A program made the translations under genes and the position numbers. The notes beneath the pieces are model-generated. The model saw only the letters and a program-made list of their open reading frames with translations. It was not told where the DNA came from and ran no database searches. Positions 25,229 to 36,184 of a stretch of 64,000 nucleotides of DNA are shown here, one piece after another. Position 1 is the first letter of the stretch. Each line of letters begins with the position of its first letter. The DNA comes from Euonymus europaeus (taxonomy: Eukaryota; Streptophyta; Magnoliopsida; Celastrales; Celastraceae), in contig OY756960.1 in the NCBI GenBank assembly GCA_963580455.1, positions 3,410,001 to 3,474,000 on the forward strand, given 5' to 3'.

Positions 25229-26340
25229 AGGAATGTCACAATTCTCGCAATTGTTTGGGTAATCTCTCTTTTCTTTCTGTCTCTTGCATATACACAAAAT
25301 TCATGTCTCTGGTAAATTAAGTTTTTATATTACTTGGGGATGCTTAACTCACCTCCAGTTTTCTTGTTTCCATTATATGAAGACTGCCACACTAAAATAA
25401 AGAGAAATAGGTTTTAAAATGTTTCTTATGTGCTAGAACCAGGCTGTAAATTGTTTTCTGCATATCATTTCTGGTTTGCACTTTTACATGGCAAAACATT
25501 AACTGGCTTTTTTCTTCTTGCTTTCCTGGTGTTCCATCTTTTCTCATGTGGGGTTGGGAATACTGAATACAGAATGAATGTGTAAGAATGCACCCGTCTT
25601 TTATCAACGTGGTCCGCAGGCTTTGACGCTGTAAGCCGAAAGGTCTATACTCACGTAAAAGACGTTGCAAGAAACTGAATATGCATTTTATCATCTCATG
25701 TATAGAAAATATCTGGTCCAAAACAGAGAATATACTTGTTTTTCCTTTTTTCAACGTTTTCTTGAGAAGATCCCTTGCTTGTTCTGCTCTTATGTTAATC
25801 TTGGTCTCCATTGACAGGCGGGAATCTCTTTGAAGATTATTTTTTGAAGGGCGATGGAGACATCCCATTGCCCACTAACCAGACAAAGGTTGGTCATGCC
25901 TCTCTTTTACTTTTCTTGGTTCTGCTGTAAATAGTTTCCTTGCCTGATCTGATCTTTTTCTTTTTCAGGTGTAAATTTGTAATTTGGATCATCAACTAAC
26001 TTCACATATAGTCAAATCTGCTGATAGAGTTTCTAAGAGATGCATAATTTGGTCACCAATCCACTAACACCCACCTTTGATGAATTGATGATGAAGTTTT
26101 GTGATTTGTGTCGGATGAACTGACCCAATCAGAAGCTGCCGACTGGGTTGAAGAAGATTGATTCTTTCATATTCTTTATTAGATTAGGTTTAACATTTTT
26201 GATGATTAGAAGAAGGTAAAAATATGTCAATACAATGATTTAGGTTCTTGCTTTTGGTTTTAAATGAAGAAAGAAAGTTTATGTTCAGATATTCATTACT
26301 GAAGTGGCAGAAGAAAGGAAATATAAAATATTGCATCAAA
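25229..26340 (+). other. 3' flank of the 5-phosphatase gene
   Basis: No reading frame here resembles a gene. AATAAA at about 25396 is a possible polyadenylation signal. Splice-like words (for example TTGACAG at 25819 and TTTTTCAG at 25969) suggest that a longer transcript with a spliced 3' UTR is possible but unproven. Confidence 0.3.
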
Positions 26341-26399
26341 TGATGGAAATCACACAGATGCTCTCACACTCACAAATATGCGATGGTTAGCCAGCTGAG

Positions 26400-29300
26400 T
26401 TGAGCACTGCATTTAGTCTCTCTCCCCCTCCGTTGTTTGTTCATGATTTTACTGTAAAAGTTGGTGCTATTGATAGTCACTCTCTTTTGACTGTGGAGGG
26501 AATAACGAACTGGAAAAGCAAACCAGACAGATTTACAGCTTTGGCAGGGATGTTGAAGGTCATCACTTGCTGTGTGCCACTGGATTATTTTTATTAGTTA
26601 GTTACAGATTATTATAGAAAGTAGAGCAGGAAAGGAAGTGTGAATGATCAATAGCTTTCAAAAACCATTATGAGCTTGGGGCATTCCTTCTGTTTTGTCT
26701 GGTGCATGCGTATGTTGAGAATATGTGAAACGGTACACACTTTTCTTTTTTCTTGTAGGTTTGACTTACACCTGTACGATAGAGTCCGAGCTCAACTCCG
26801 TGCACGTGGGTCTAATGGCTCGAGTTTAGGCTTGCTAATTGTCTAAAGGGCAAGTGTTTGGTGTCGTTCTTGAGGTCTAAAAAACTTGACCCAAGATAAA
26901 TCAAAAGATTAATTAGTGTTGCAATGATTGCTTAGCTATAAACTACCTAAACAAATCCAACCCACAAATTACAAACTTGTCTGATTGTGGGTTTTGCAGT
27001 TTTCAAACTTCATTTATAAAAATACTTTGCTTCTTGTTTTCTGCATATAAAGGTGATTGGTCCCCAATTGTGGGTGGGAGTTGCCTTTGAGAAACTCATA
27101 CCCTGAAGGGATTAGATTTAGATAAAGACATTCCTGTCATACACTAAACCAATAAAGGGTTGTTGTGTTGCTCTTTCTTTTACTTTTCTTGGTCTTGCTG
27201 CAGCAATTTCACATACTGCCAATTCTTTAGTCTTGCTGCTACCTTGTGTGCATGACTATCTTGGACAATATGTCTCAGATGACTTGTCTCTGTTACCTTT
27301 GAAGCATCAAACATCTGTGGTAGCTTTTCCCAAATTGCATCCAATATTTGGTTACTGTCAAAAATGGTTTGTTCTCTGTTTCATTACAGCAACAGATGGT
27401 AGGAAAACCATCATGGAAAAAATTAAGAGAACAAAATTGGTAATTTTAGAACCCCTGACAGTCAGTAAATGTATCTAGAGGTATCAAATGGAGCAGGGCC
27501 ATCGGGCCGGAACGGCCCATTGACCAAGGTCAACAGTCCGTCCTATGCCCTGCCCATTATAAGATAACAGTCTTGGTCGGAGTTCCCGCCCTGCGAAAGA
27601 TGAATAGATGATGGACCACGACTCTGTTTTGAAATTTTTTAAAAATTAGAGAAGGGGAATGCAAAATGAAAATGCTAAAGTCCCAACACTGTAGCATCCA
27701 TAATATCCAAAATCTATGTGGACATGATGACTAGGATAGTGACATGGAAAGTTGATCAATTTTTTTTGGGTACAAAAAAGCCCCAATCACACAAATTTTT
27801 TAAATTTCAAAATTTTAAAAATTGATAAATATTAATTAAAAGGTAACATGTGAAAATTTTGAAAAATTGACAATTCCAAAATAGTTTTTAATACATGCAA
27901 ATCTCTTTCTCTCTCTTCAATGCTTTCATTTTTTGTTAAACATAATTTTAAAATGATTCATCTCTCAAAATACATGTTAGATTTAGAAAAAAAATTATAT
28001 ATTTGAAATTAGCATGTAAAACTGTTTCTCACAATATCCATTGTTAATACTTTTTAACGGATCGTTTGTTATTACATTGTTCTTTGAAAATAATGTTTTT
28101 AGTGTATAAAAACATTTGATCTATTTACTACCTTATTACAGTGTCATAAAGAGTTTTAGTACACTATTATGTACCCTATTACATGGTTCTGAGATTTTAT
28201 TACAATTTATTTCACATTTATTGCATTGTCGTAACTTTTTATTACAATGTTATTACATTGTGTTTTTACCTTGACAATGCATTATAATATTGCATTTTAT
28301 TATAACAGAGCCTTATTACATCGTGTTTTATTTTTGGCAATGCATTATCACGTTGTGATGACTATTTGACAGTACATTATTACACTATGCTTTATTATGG
28401 CAATGTCATATCAGATTGTGGTTTTATAGTGTTTTATAGTGTTTTATTACTTTAGATTGATCATTTGACAATGTCCTATTACATTACATTTTATAGTGAC
28501 AGTACATAATTACATTGTGTACTGTCATAATTTTTACAATGTTCTCAAGATTGTTCATTGTATTTATTTTTGTTTTAATGTTTGTTATTTTTAAGCACAA
28601 TGTGATAGTATTAATGTACCAAAAATGCTAGCATTACCCTTAATGATAGTAACATCAGTTGTTAAAAAAAAAAATTAGGGCTGGATTGTGCAAAAAATAA
28701 ATAAGACAGTGCATTAAAATCCTGTGGAACAATGTGATAAACCCAAAAATAATGTGTTACCCAAAACATTGCATTAAACATCCATAATAGTACATTAAAC
28801 ACTACAATAGTGCATTAAAATATCCAGAAGAGTCTTCATCTTGTATTCTTCGTCTTCCCCCACAGAAAATAGACGAACAAGTAGATCTGATAGTGTATTA
28901 AACACTCATAACAATGTATTAGACATCCACACCAGTGCATTATGACACCCAGAGCAGTCCTCATTTTTTTTTCCTTTGTCTTCCCCTTCAAAAAACACTT
29001 GAACAAATAGATCGGACTTCATCTGAGGGAAAAAAACCCAAAATAACATGATACTCGAAGAATGAACAAAAAAAATCAAGAAAAAACACAAGATTCGAAG
29101 AACTAACCAAAAATCTAGAAAAAGGAATAATATTCAAATAACGAACCAAGGAAAAACTAGAAAAATAGAAATCAAACATTATTTTTGTGCTTTCCTTTTT
29201 TTTTCCCCTCACGAATCTTCTTCTTCTTCTTCCAAAAAAAAAAAAGAAATCTGCTCATTATTTGCGCTCACAGAGAAGATGAGGAAGAGAGAGGAGAGGG

Positions 29301-29940
29301 AGAGAGGCAGAGAGAGGTCGTTGATTCAAAAATGAAGGTGGGAGAGAGAGAGCTTGTGTCTTTTAAAATGGTCAACAATAGAGAGAAGGGTATTTGTGAC
29401 CCAAAAAAAATATATTTATGAGTGGAATGATGACTAGGCATGCCATATGTATGAGGGATGTTTTGAGATATTATTCATCGGGATACCTAGTAGTACTGAA
29501 TACAAAATGTCTAATGTTTTGGGATATTATTCATTGAAGTCCTTAGATTTGAATCGACGGGCCCACCAGGCTCGGCCAGGCCCTGCCCTTCGTTCTAAAG
29601 GATTTGAGACTCGTGCACCGTGCTCGAATTACACATATAAATGTATCACCTAATAAATCTTGTCAAACTGATATAAAATAAATAAAATAATATGTATAAG
29701 GCTCACAAAATGTTAACTATAATATGTATAAGGCTCACGAAATGTTAACAATAAATATAATTGTTGCTTTTTGCACAAGCAACAATTCTTGAAAAACTCC
29801 ACAAAACCATTTTTCCCCCTAAAGGGACAATGTTTAAATCCTCTAAATTGTCTAAAGGTCAAGATTGAAGCACATTCCTAATCAAAGAACAAACGAACAA
29901 AGTTGCAATCAAATTTTTTGTGAGTATCTACAATAGTTCA
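26400..29940. other. Intergenic DNA with degenerate ATTACA-type repeats
   Basis: No gene is recognised. An open stretch at 27233-27478 has no identifiable product. From about 28070 to 28530 the word TTATTACATTGT and variants recur every 20-40 bases; from 28690 to 28940 the inverse words (GTGCATTAAA, AATGTGATAA) recur, including a partly duplicated block ending in TCTTCGTCTTCCCC (about 28790-29010). Two GC-richer patches (27490-27600 and 29560-29630) look like transposon fragments. Confidence 0.35.
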
Positions 29941-29944
29941 AAAA

Positions 29945-32025
29945 AACCTAATAAATTTTACGGCAAAACTATTAGTTATGCCATTAATGTTACACTGCTT
30001 TCTCTATTACACCATTAAAGTTTAAACTGTCTCATTTATAATTTTGATGTTTATAAGGCCGACCTAAATATGTCATCGATTTCACTGTTTCGACAAAACT
30101 CAGTCGTAAATTTGCTAACATGGCCACTGCTGTGCGACTGTGGCACTGCCACGTCATTAATAATTATAATTTATTAACTTATTTCATTTTACTCCTATAA
30201 AATAAAATTAAAAGCAAAAACAAAAACCCTTCTTCCTCCTCTGTTCCCCACTGTGATGTCCCATTCTCTCTACAACACTTGCAAATCTAGGATTTTTCAC
30301 AGAATTCTTGGGATAAAAAATCCTTCAGATACATTTACAACCCAATAGATATGTCTCTTCTCCATTTTTGAAGCCCTAATCCTCCTATCCATCACCCTTT
30401 AAAGCCTCATGCCTCAATTGAAACCATTTTCTTCATTAGGTTTTGCGAGCCCTAGGTCCATACCCATTTATTATCTGACAATAGTACCTAATGCTAGTTA
30501 TGTGACTCTTGAGTATGGTGCTCTAAGATATGTTGGTGGTAATCCTGCGGTAGATGGGCTTAGTTATAGTTTCAATTTGGGAAATATAGTGGTTGGGAAT
30601 ATATTGATCATTCAGGCAGTGATATGAGATCTGGAGTTGTGGGTGCTCGAAACTTGGGGGATGACATTAATGGTGATGATACCAAAATAACCCTACCAAT
30701 CGAAGCATAACATGTGTCACACAGGGACACCAGCTCAGTATAGAGGTCGTCATCTCAGTTGGAACCAAAGTGATTAATTGGTATTACATAACACAACCAC
30801 CTCGACCATTCATCCTCAAGACACCTCGATCGACCTATACTAATTAGCACCTCAGTATTAATAGTCTTCATAACCTAATATGAGACTAATCCTGAGAGCA
30901 ATCCTACTCCTATTAGGAGAGAAATACAAATAGGCTTCAATCTCTCATGAGAATTCACCCAAAGATCAATGACGTAGATGAGAGGGAGAGAGTCCTAGTC
31001 CTACTGAAGCTCGGATTCCTCACCTCCTATATAAGACACAACTCCTAGAGTCGGGGATGGGATTCTCTAATCATAGTTTACACTTAAGCTTGTAGAGAGC
31101 TACGAAAGACCGAGTTTTCCATGCTGTTGAGTACAAACTAACTAGAGTGTCAGAGCGCCAACGCTAGAAGACAACCTTCTAGTAGGCCTTTTAGCTGACT
31201 TTTGCATATTGTGCTTGCAGTTCAACCCATCCTACCAACTAGTCCCATCACCTGATACGTCATCCAGGTCAGGAGTACAAATAGGACTCAAAGTCTCCTG
31301 AGAATTCACCCAAAGATCAATGACGTAGATGAGAGGGAGAGAGAGTCTTAGTCCTACTCAAGATCGGATTCCTCACCTCCTATTTAAGGCACAACTCCTA
31401 GAGTCAGGGATGAGATTCTCTAATCACAGTTTGCACTTAAGCTTGTATTGTGCTTCTAAAGACTTAGTTTTCCCTAATACTGAGTACGAACTGACTTAAG
31501 CAATAGAGCACCAACACCAAATGACAACCTCTGGTGGACCTTTTAGCTCACATTTGCTTATTATACAGGCAGTTCAACCACATCTTACCAACTAGTTCCA
31601 TCACATAATACATCATCCAGGTCGATCCCTTTTTTTATGTCAACAAATGGTAATAGAGGAAAAACTTGGATTGTGAGAAGTAAGTCAAGTTCTTGTGTAC
31701 CTTTTGGGTTAAGATTTTGCCTAGACTGAGTGATGGGCTAGTTGGAGGAAAAATTAGGATTGAGCCTAAGGTGGACGAGGAGCTGAAGAAATAAATGATG
31801 TGACAATTTTTTAATTTATTTAATAATGTTTTTGTGACAACATTTCACTCCAGTTGTCAAGTCATCAATTTCCAGTTAAGTATTGCTAGAACAGTGATTT
31901 AGAGACATAAATAGATTGGTTCAATAAACATCAAAGATAAAAATGAGACAGTTTAAACTTTAAGAGTAATTACGATAATCAAGTGTAACTTCAGCGATAT
32001 AAATAATGGTCCTACATAAATTCTA
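29945..32025. mobile_element. Probable old Mutator-like element with diverged long inverted termini
   Basis: About 130-170 bases at each end are imperfect inverted repeats. The shared block AAAGTTTAAACTGTCTCATTT and its flanks occur forward at about 30025 and inverted at about 31950, with further similarity on both sides. Long terminal inverted repeats suggest a Mutator-like element. The interior has no intact transposase; a short open stretch at 30409-30627 is not identifiable. It contains the duplicated LTR-like segment at 30916-31623. Exact ends and target duplication were not found. Confidence 0.45.
30916..31623 (+). repeat. Tandem duplication of a 354-bp LTR-like segment
   Basis: Two head-to-tail units (30916-31269 and 31270-31623) share most bases, starting AGGAG and ending CATCATCCAGGTC or CGTCATCCAGGTC. 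Each carries a TATA-like word (TATATAAG in unit 1, TATTTAAG in unit 2) followed by ACAACTCCTAGAGTC, as in an LTR promoter. The parent element is not identified. The similarity extends upstream of unit 1 only as unique sequence. Confidence 0.7.
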
Positions 32026-32611
32026 CTACAACAAGTGAACCTTCTGGTTTGAAACTCGTCTTTAGCATTCATTTCCACCACTAGTTTCTTACTAACTAAA
32101 CTCTATAGCAAAGTTGACTTGAACGATTGTCGTCTATGCCAGAAAGAGCTCTCAATATGCCTTGGAAAAAGAACTCAACCTACCCAGTGTTAATGACATG
32201 AAAATTAGAGCATAATTTTTGATTGAGGCATCCCAAATTAGTTTCCTCCTCTTTTGTTTCTAGGAACTTCTCTATTCTCTTGAACAACGTTGTCTTGGTT
32301 ATGCAGATTGTTTGGAGGCCTCCTAAAAAGACATATAGTGATAACTAAGGTTAATTAAAAGTTCTCACTTTTGATCAAATATAAGATGTCACACCCTACA
32401 TCACCACCGAATAACAATAAACACCAATATAAGAAAAGTAGAGAAAAACTAGAGAAAGAGTCTTACCAATTGTGTCCATAATCCATACTTTTGGCTTTAG
32501 GTCAAATAAGCCTTTGAAATTACATCTTCAATTCACCCATTTCATGTGTAACCTGAGATTTTCTTCCCTAACTATCACTTTTGGACCGTTAAGAGTCGTC
32601 TTTACAGGGTA
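32024..32611. repeat. Left arm of a large inverted repeat around the Agenet pseudogene
   Basis: This segment is repeated in inverse orientation at 35138-35655. Shared blocks include the sequence around TTACACATGAAATGGGTGAA, ATGTCACACCCTACATCACC and the ends near GTAGTAGAATTTAT. Divergence is moderate with small indels. About 2.5 kb lies between the arms. Confidence 0.75.
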
Positions 32612-32689
32612 GTATATCTCATTAAATTTACTTGAAATACTGAACCTCCACTAGGCATTATTCTTGTAAATATCCATGAAAGCTTTGTC

Positions 32690-32960
32690 TGTATAATGAA
32701 TGCAACAAATTACTCAAAAGACCCTTTTTGAAATCTCTATTTTTCTAAGACGAATCCCGCTCCATCAAGATTATGTGATATAAAGTAATGTTGTCACAAC
32801 TGGGATCGTGACGCATGCGGACTTTTTGAACGCAATGAAGTCACCAACAATTGATTTCGAGGTGTCTCTATAACATCTACTTACACGGTTACCAAACTTT
32901 AGACTAACAAAATATTGTAAACTTAAACATGCATAGTGTTCATTCGCTGGGTGAAAAAGG
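32690..32960 (+). repeat. Left copy of a direct repeat flanking the Agenet pseudogene
   Basis: This matches 34770-35130 in the same orientation: the stretch starting GATTATGTGATATAAAGTAATG and running through ATTGATTTCGAGGTGTCTC to GTTCATTCGCTGGG is nearly identical in both. Together with the inverted arms outside them, the copies give a nested arrangement around the pseudogene. Confidence 0.8.
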
Positions 32961-32999
32961 AGTAGCTTAAAAAATATAATGCATGTCAGACTCACCGAC

Positions 33000-33140
33000 A
33001 AGATAGAGTTGCGCGGTTAAGCTGGAACATTGCAAGACTCATCTATTGGAGAATCTCTGTTAGCTCAATTAGCAGTGACTAAAGCTTTGGATCTCGTTCT
33101 TTGTTTTTGCATTTTCAATTTTGCGATTAGATTTATCGAA
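33000..33140 (+). pseudogene. Possible LINE-type RNase H fragment
   Basis: The plus-strand frame reads SIGESLLAQLAVTKALDL, which resembles the segment of plant non-LTR RNase H-like domains around the conserved glutamate (xxxAELxAxxxAL). It is short, has no in-frame context and could be chance. Confidence 0.3.
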
Positions 33141-33479
33141 GCTCTATAAAGGCTCAACTCGATAGGCTCAAGAAAGATAAAACCCAATGAAAAGAGTAGC
33201 CAGTCCATTGTCCGTTTTGTCTTGCTTCAGCAAAGGGTCAAACAAAAACATTCACGGGAACACAGAGAGAAAACAAAATTACCTACCATAGTAATCGTTC
33301 TCAAGAACACACATTCCCTCTCTCCGGCATCAGTCTTCCTCTTCTTTCCCCATAAATCTTCACAAAGACCTCTCGATTTTCCATAAGAACTTTTTTCAAT
33401 CTCTTTCAACAATTCATCTTTCCATCTCTTGGTTTTTCTCTAAACAACAAAATTCTTTAACTTTTCTTTCTCGTCAACC

Positions 33480-34561
33480 ATGCAAGTCTCCCCAAAAATT
33501 CTGGTTGAATTTTGGTATCAAGAAGGATTTGAGGTTGTCAATGACAGAGAATCATTGGGTCCATTTGGTCCAGCAATCATTGTGGGAGCTGCCACAAATG
33601 GAAAATTCTTTGTGAGATACAAGAATGTTCAAAATGTTGATGGAACTTTAGTGGAAGAAGAGCTTTATAAGTCTAATATCAAGCCAGCAACACCAAAACT
33701 AGTTGCAAGAAATCATTCTCAAGTGTATAAAACAAGGTCAGCCATGAATATTTTTGTGAAAGATGGATGGTGGAAGGTAGGGGTGTCTGTTCGATTTTCG
33801 ATTCGGTTTTTAACTAAAACCAAAATGTCCGAATTGATTCTGTTATAACATTTTAAAATCCATAACTGAAAAATATATATCGAATAACCAAACCGAAAAA
33901 ACCAAACTTTTTCGATTCGGTTTGGATCGGATTTTGATTTTGACGATTAATAAACATTTCATCAATCTATTATGATTAAAAACATTCAAGGATAATTAGA
34001 GAACTAAAACTATTAGAAATCCAAAATTTAAAATAATATAAATACATAAATAATGTTATTTTCAATGAAGTGGGTGAAATAGTGAGGGATGAGAAAAGTA
34101 GGGGAGGAAATGCTATTTTAAACCCTAATGGATAAATTAGAAATTGTATTTGGGCATTGTATTTAGCCTTAATTATTGAAATAAGTAAATATATAAAATA
34201 TAATTTTTTTATTTTTTTGGTTAAATCCGAAACCGAATCTGAAAAAATATTCGAAAAATATCTAAGTTCATAACCGAATCCGAAACTGTTAACTAAAACA
34301 ATCGAAACAAAAAATCGAATAACCACGGTTCATATCGGTTCCTTGGTTGCGGATCGAATTTGGACACCCCTTAGTGGAAGGGTAAGATTTTGTAACAGAA
34401 TGGGGAAAATTATTGGGAAAAGATTTTACGTTGGTAAAGAAACGACTACTGGGCAAGAAAATCTTAGATTGCATTTAGATTCGGAGGAATGGTCATGGGT
34501 ATATGATGATGGAATCTTGAAGGGTCACTTGGACCGTACTCAGACCCAAGAAAATCAGTAA
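33480..34561 (+). pseudogene. Agenet/Tudor-domain (DUF724-like) gene, interrupted by a hAT element
   Basis: Part 1 (33480 to about 33777) starts MQVSPKILVEFWYQEGFEVV and continues through FVRYKNVQNVDGTLVEEELYKSNIKP to NIFVKDGWWK, a typical pair of Agenet modules (the GWW motif is characteristic). Part 2 (about 34374-34561) continues with GRVRFCNRMGKIIGKRFYVG and LRLHLDSEEWSW, then stops. The 596-bp element at 33778-34373 lies between the two parts. Conceptual removal of the element leaves the two halves one frame apart and a TAA shortly after, so a second lesion is present. Plant Agenet proteins are nuclear or RNA/histone-binding; here function is probably lost. A low-quality splice (GGATG|GTGGAA to CTTAG|TGGAAG) would reconnect the frames but destroy the GWW motif. 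Confidence 0.65.
33778..34373. mobile_element. 596-bp non-autonomous hAT element
   Basis: It begins TAGGGGTGTC and ends GGACACCCCTTA, imperfect terminal inverted repeats typical of plant hAT elements. It is flanked by the 8-bp direct repeat GTGGAAGG (33770-33777 and 34374-34381), the hAT target-duplication length. Subterminal sequence (CGATTCGGTTTTTAACTAAAAC and its inverse) is also shared. No transposase is encoded. It sits in the coding part of the Agenet pseudogene. Confidence 0.85.
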
Positions 34562-34769
34562 ATTACTTCTTCCCTACTCTTCTCTATTCTCTACTTGAGT
34601 AGTGTCTCTTTTATTTTTGTGTATAGATCGTGAGTAATACATTTTTTGGATCAGTTAAGCTGATGTGATTTGTCATTTTAAAAATAAGATTTCTTGCTTG
34701 CTGACGATCTATTTTCATAGGCATTAGCCATAGGAACACTAACTGAAGCAACAAGAACAACTCACAGAA

Positions 34770-35130
34770 CCAACAAATTCCTCGAAAGGCCCTTTTTGAA
34801 ATCTTCTTTATTTTGAAAGATTATGTTTTGCTTCAATAATCTTCCAAAGAAAATAGGTTATTAGCAAGAAATCTTCTATTTTCCAAGAAGAATCCCGCTC
34901 CATCTATGCCGCTCCATCCAGATTATGTGATATAAAGTAATGTTGTCATAATTGGGATCGTGACACATGCGAACTTTTTGAAGTCAATGAAGTCGCCAAC
35001 AATTGATTTCGAGGTGTCTCTATAACATCTGCTTACGCGGTTACCAAACTTTGACAAGACTAATAAAATATTTTTGATTTTTTGAACGATAAATGATTTT
35101 TTTGTAAACTTAAACATGGTGTTCATTCGC
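34770..35130 (+). repeat. Right copy of the direct repeat flanking the Agenet pseudogene
   Basis: This is the counterpart of 32690-32960, with an extra partial duplication of CCGCTCCATC at about 34890-34920. It ends at GTTCATTCGCTGGG, where the inverted right arm begins. Confidence 0.8.
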
Positions 35131-35137
35131 TGGGTAA

Positions 35138-35655
35138 TACCCTGTAAAGACAACGCTTAGCAGTCTAGAAGTGATAGCTAGAGAAGAAAATCTCAGGTTA
35201 CACATGAAATGGGTGAATTGAAGATGTAATTTCAAAGGCTTATTTGACCTAAAGCTAAAAGTATGGATTATGGACACAATTGCTAATACTCTTTCTCTAG
35301 TTTTTCTCTACTTTTCTATTGGTGTTTATTGTTATTTGGTGGTGATGTAGGGTGTGACATCTTATATTTGATAAAAAAGTGAGAACTTATTGTTAACCTT
35401 AGTTATCATTGTATGTCTTTTCAGGAGGGCTGCAAACAATCCAGATAGAGGAGTTCCTGGAAATAAAAGAGTAGGAAACTAGTTCGGGATGCCCTAATTC
35501 AAAATTCCGTTCTAATTTTTGGGTCAAAGGAAAATTGGAATTTTTTGCACAGAGGCAACTTTGGTCTATAGTATAGTTAGCAAGAAGACAGTGAAGGAAA
35601 TGAATGCAAAAGATGAGTCTCAGACCAGTTGTGGTAGTAGAATTTATTAGAATTT
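35138..35655. repeat. Right arm of the large inverted repeat
   Basis: This is the inverse of 32024-32611, from TACCCTGTAAAGAC to GTAGTAGAATTTAT. Short frames inside it resemble nothing recognisable. The DNA from 35655 to 36180 next to it holds no feature I can support. Confidence 0.75.
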
Positions 35656-36184
35656 TTTGAATTGTTGATTTACTTCATAGACACAATATATCTTCTGTGG
35701 TGGTCATGTAAATACTCACAGAAAATTTGATCACAACTTTGTTCTTTTGTTCTTTGATGAGGAATGTGCTACAATTTTGTGTAGTTGCTTGATAATTGAT
35801 GAGTGAAAATCCTTAACAAATCCAGTCAGATAACGATAAGATGAGAAAAAAAGGATGAGATTAGTTTTAACAATAAAAATATACATATATTTTGGGACAT
35901 CTAAGAAAAGAATAGTGGACAGTTAAAATGGGACGGATGAAATACTATAACCTTCGTGGGATTCCAGCTTTTAGGCAGCGAGTCACGGTATTATACATAC
36001 TTGCGCAAGTGCTCTTTGACGATGGTGTCTACTGGTTTCTTCTTTCTCGCTAAGAACAAGGTGCCTAAAACAACGTCGTTCAACTCCAGCCTTATTCCCC
36101 TTCCACTTGCTTTCGTCCCCTGCGTGTTCTGCAATACCCGAAAAAATTCATGTGTTTCCGTTAAGCAATACACTATGGGATAAA

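Noticed and set aside
25392..25868. Longish minus-strand frame downstream of the 5-phosphatase
   Set aside because: It is antisense to the 3' region of the phosphatase gene, has no family resemblance and no exon-like borders.
33770..34381. hAT element acting as an intron of the Agenet gene
   Set aside because: Splicing exactly at its borders keeps a TAA a few codons later; the only frame-restoring alternative removes the conserved GWW motif and uses a poor donor.
35956..36183. Overlapping open frames on both strands
   Set aside because: Neither resembles a known protein, and mutual antisense openness is common in a GC-balanced stretch of this size.
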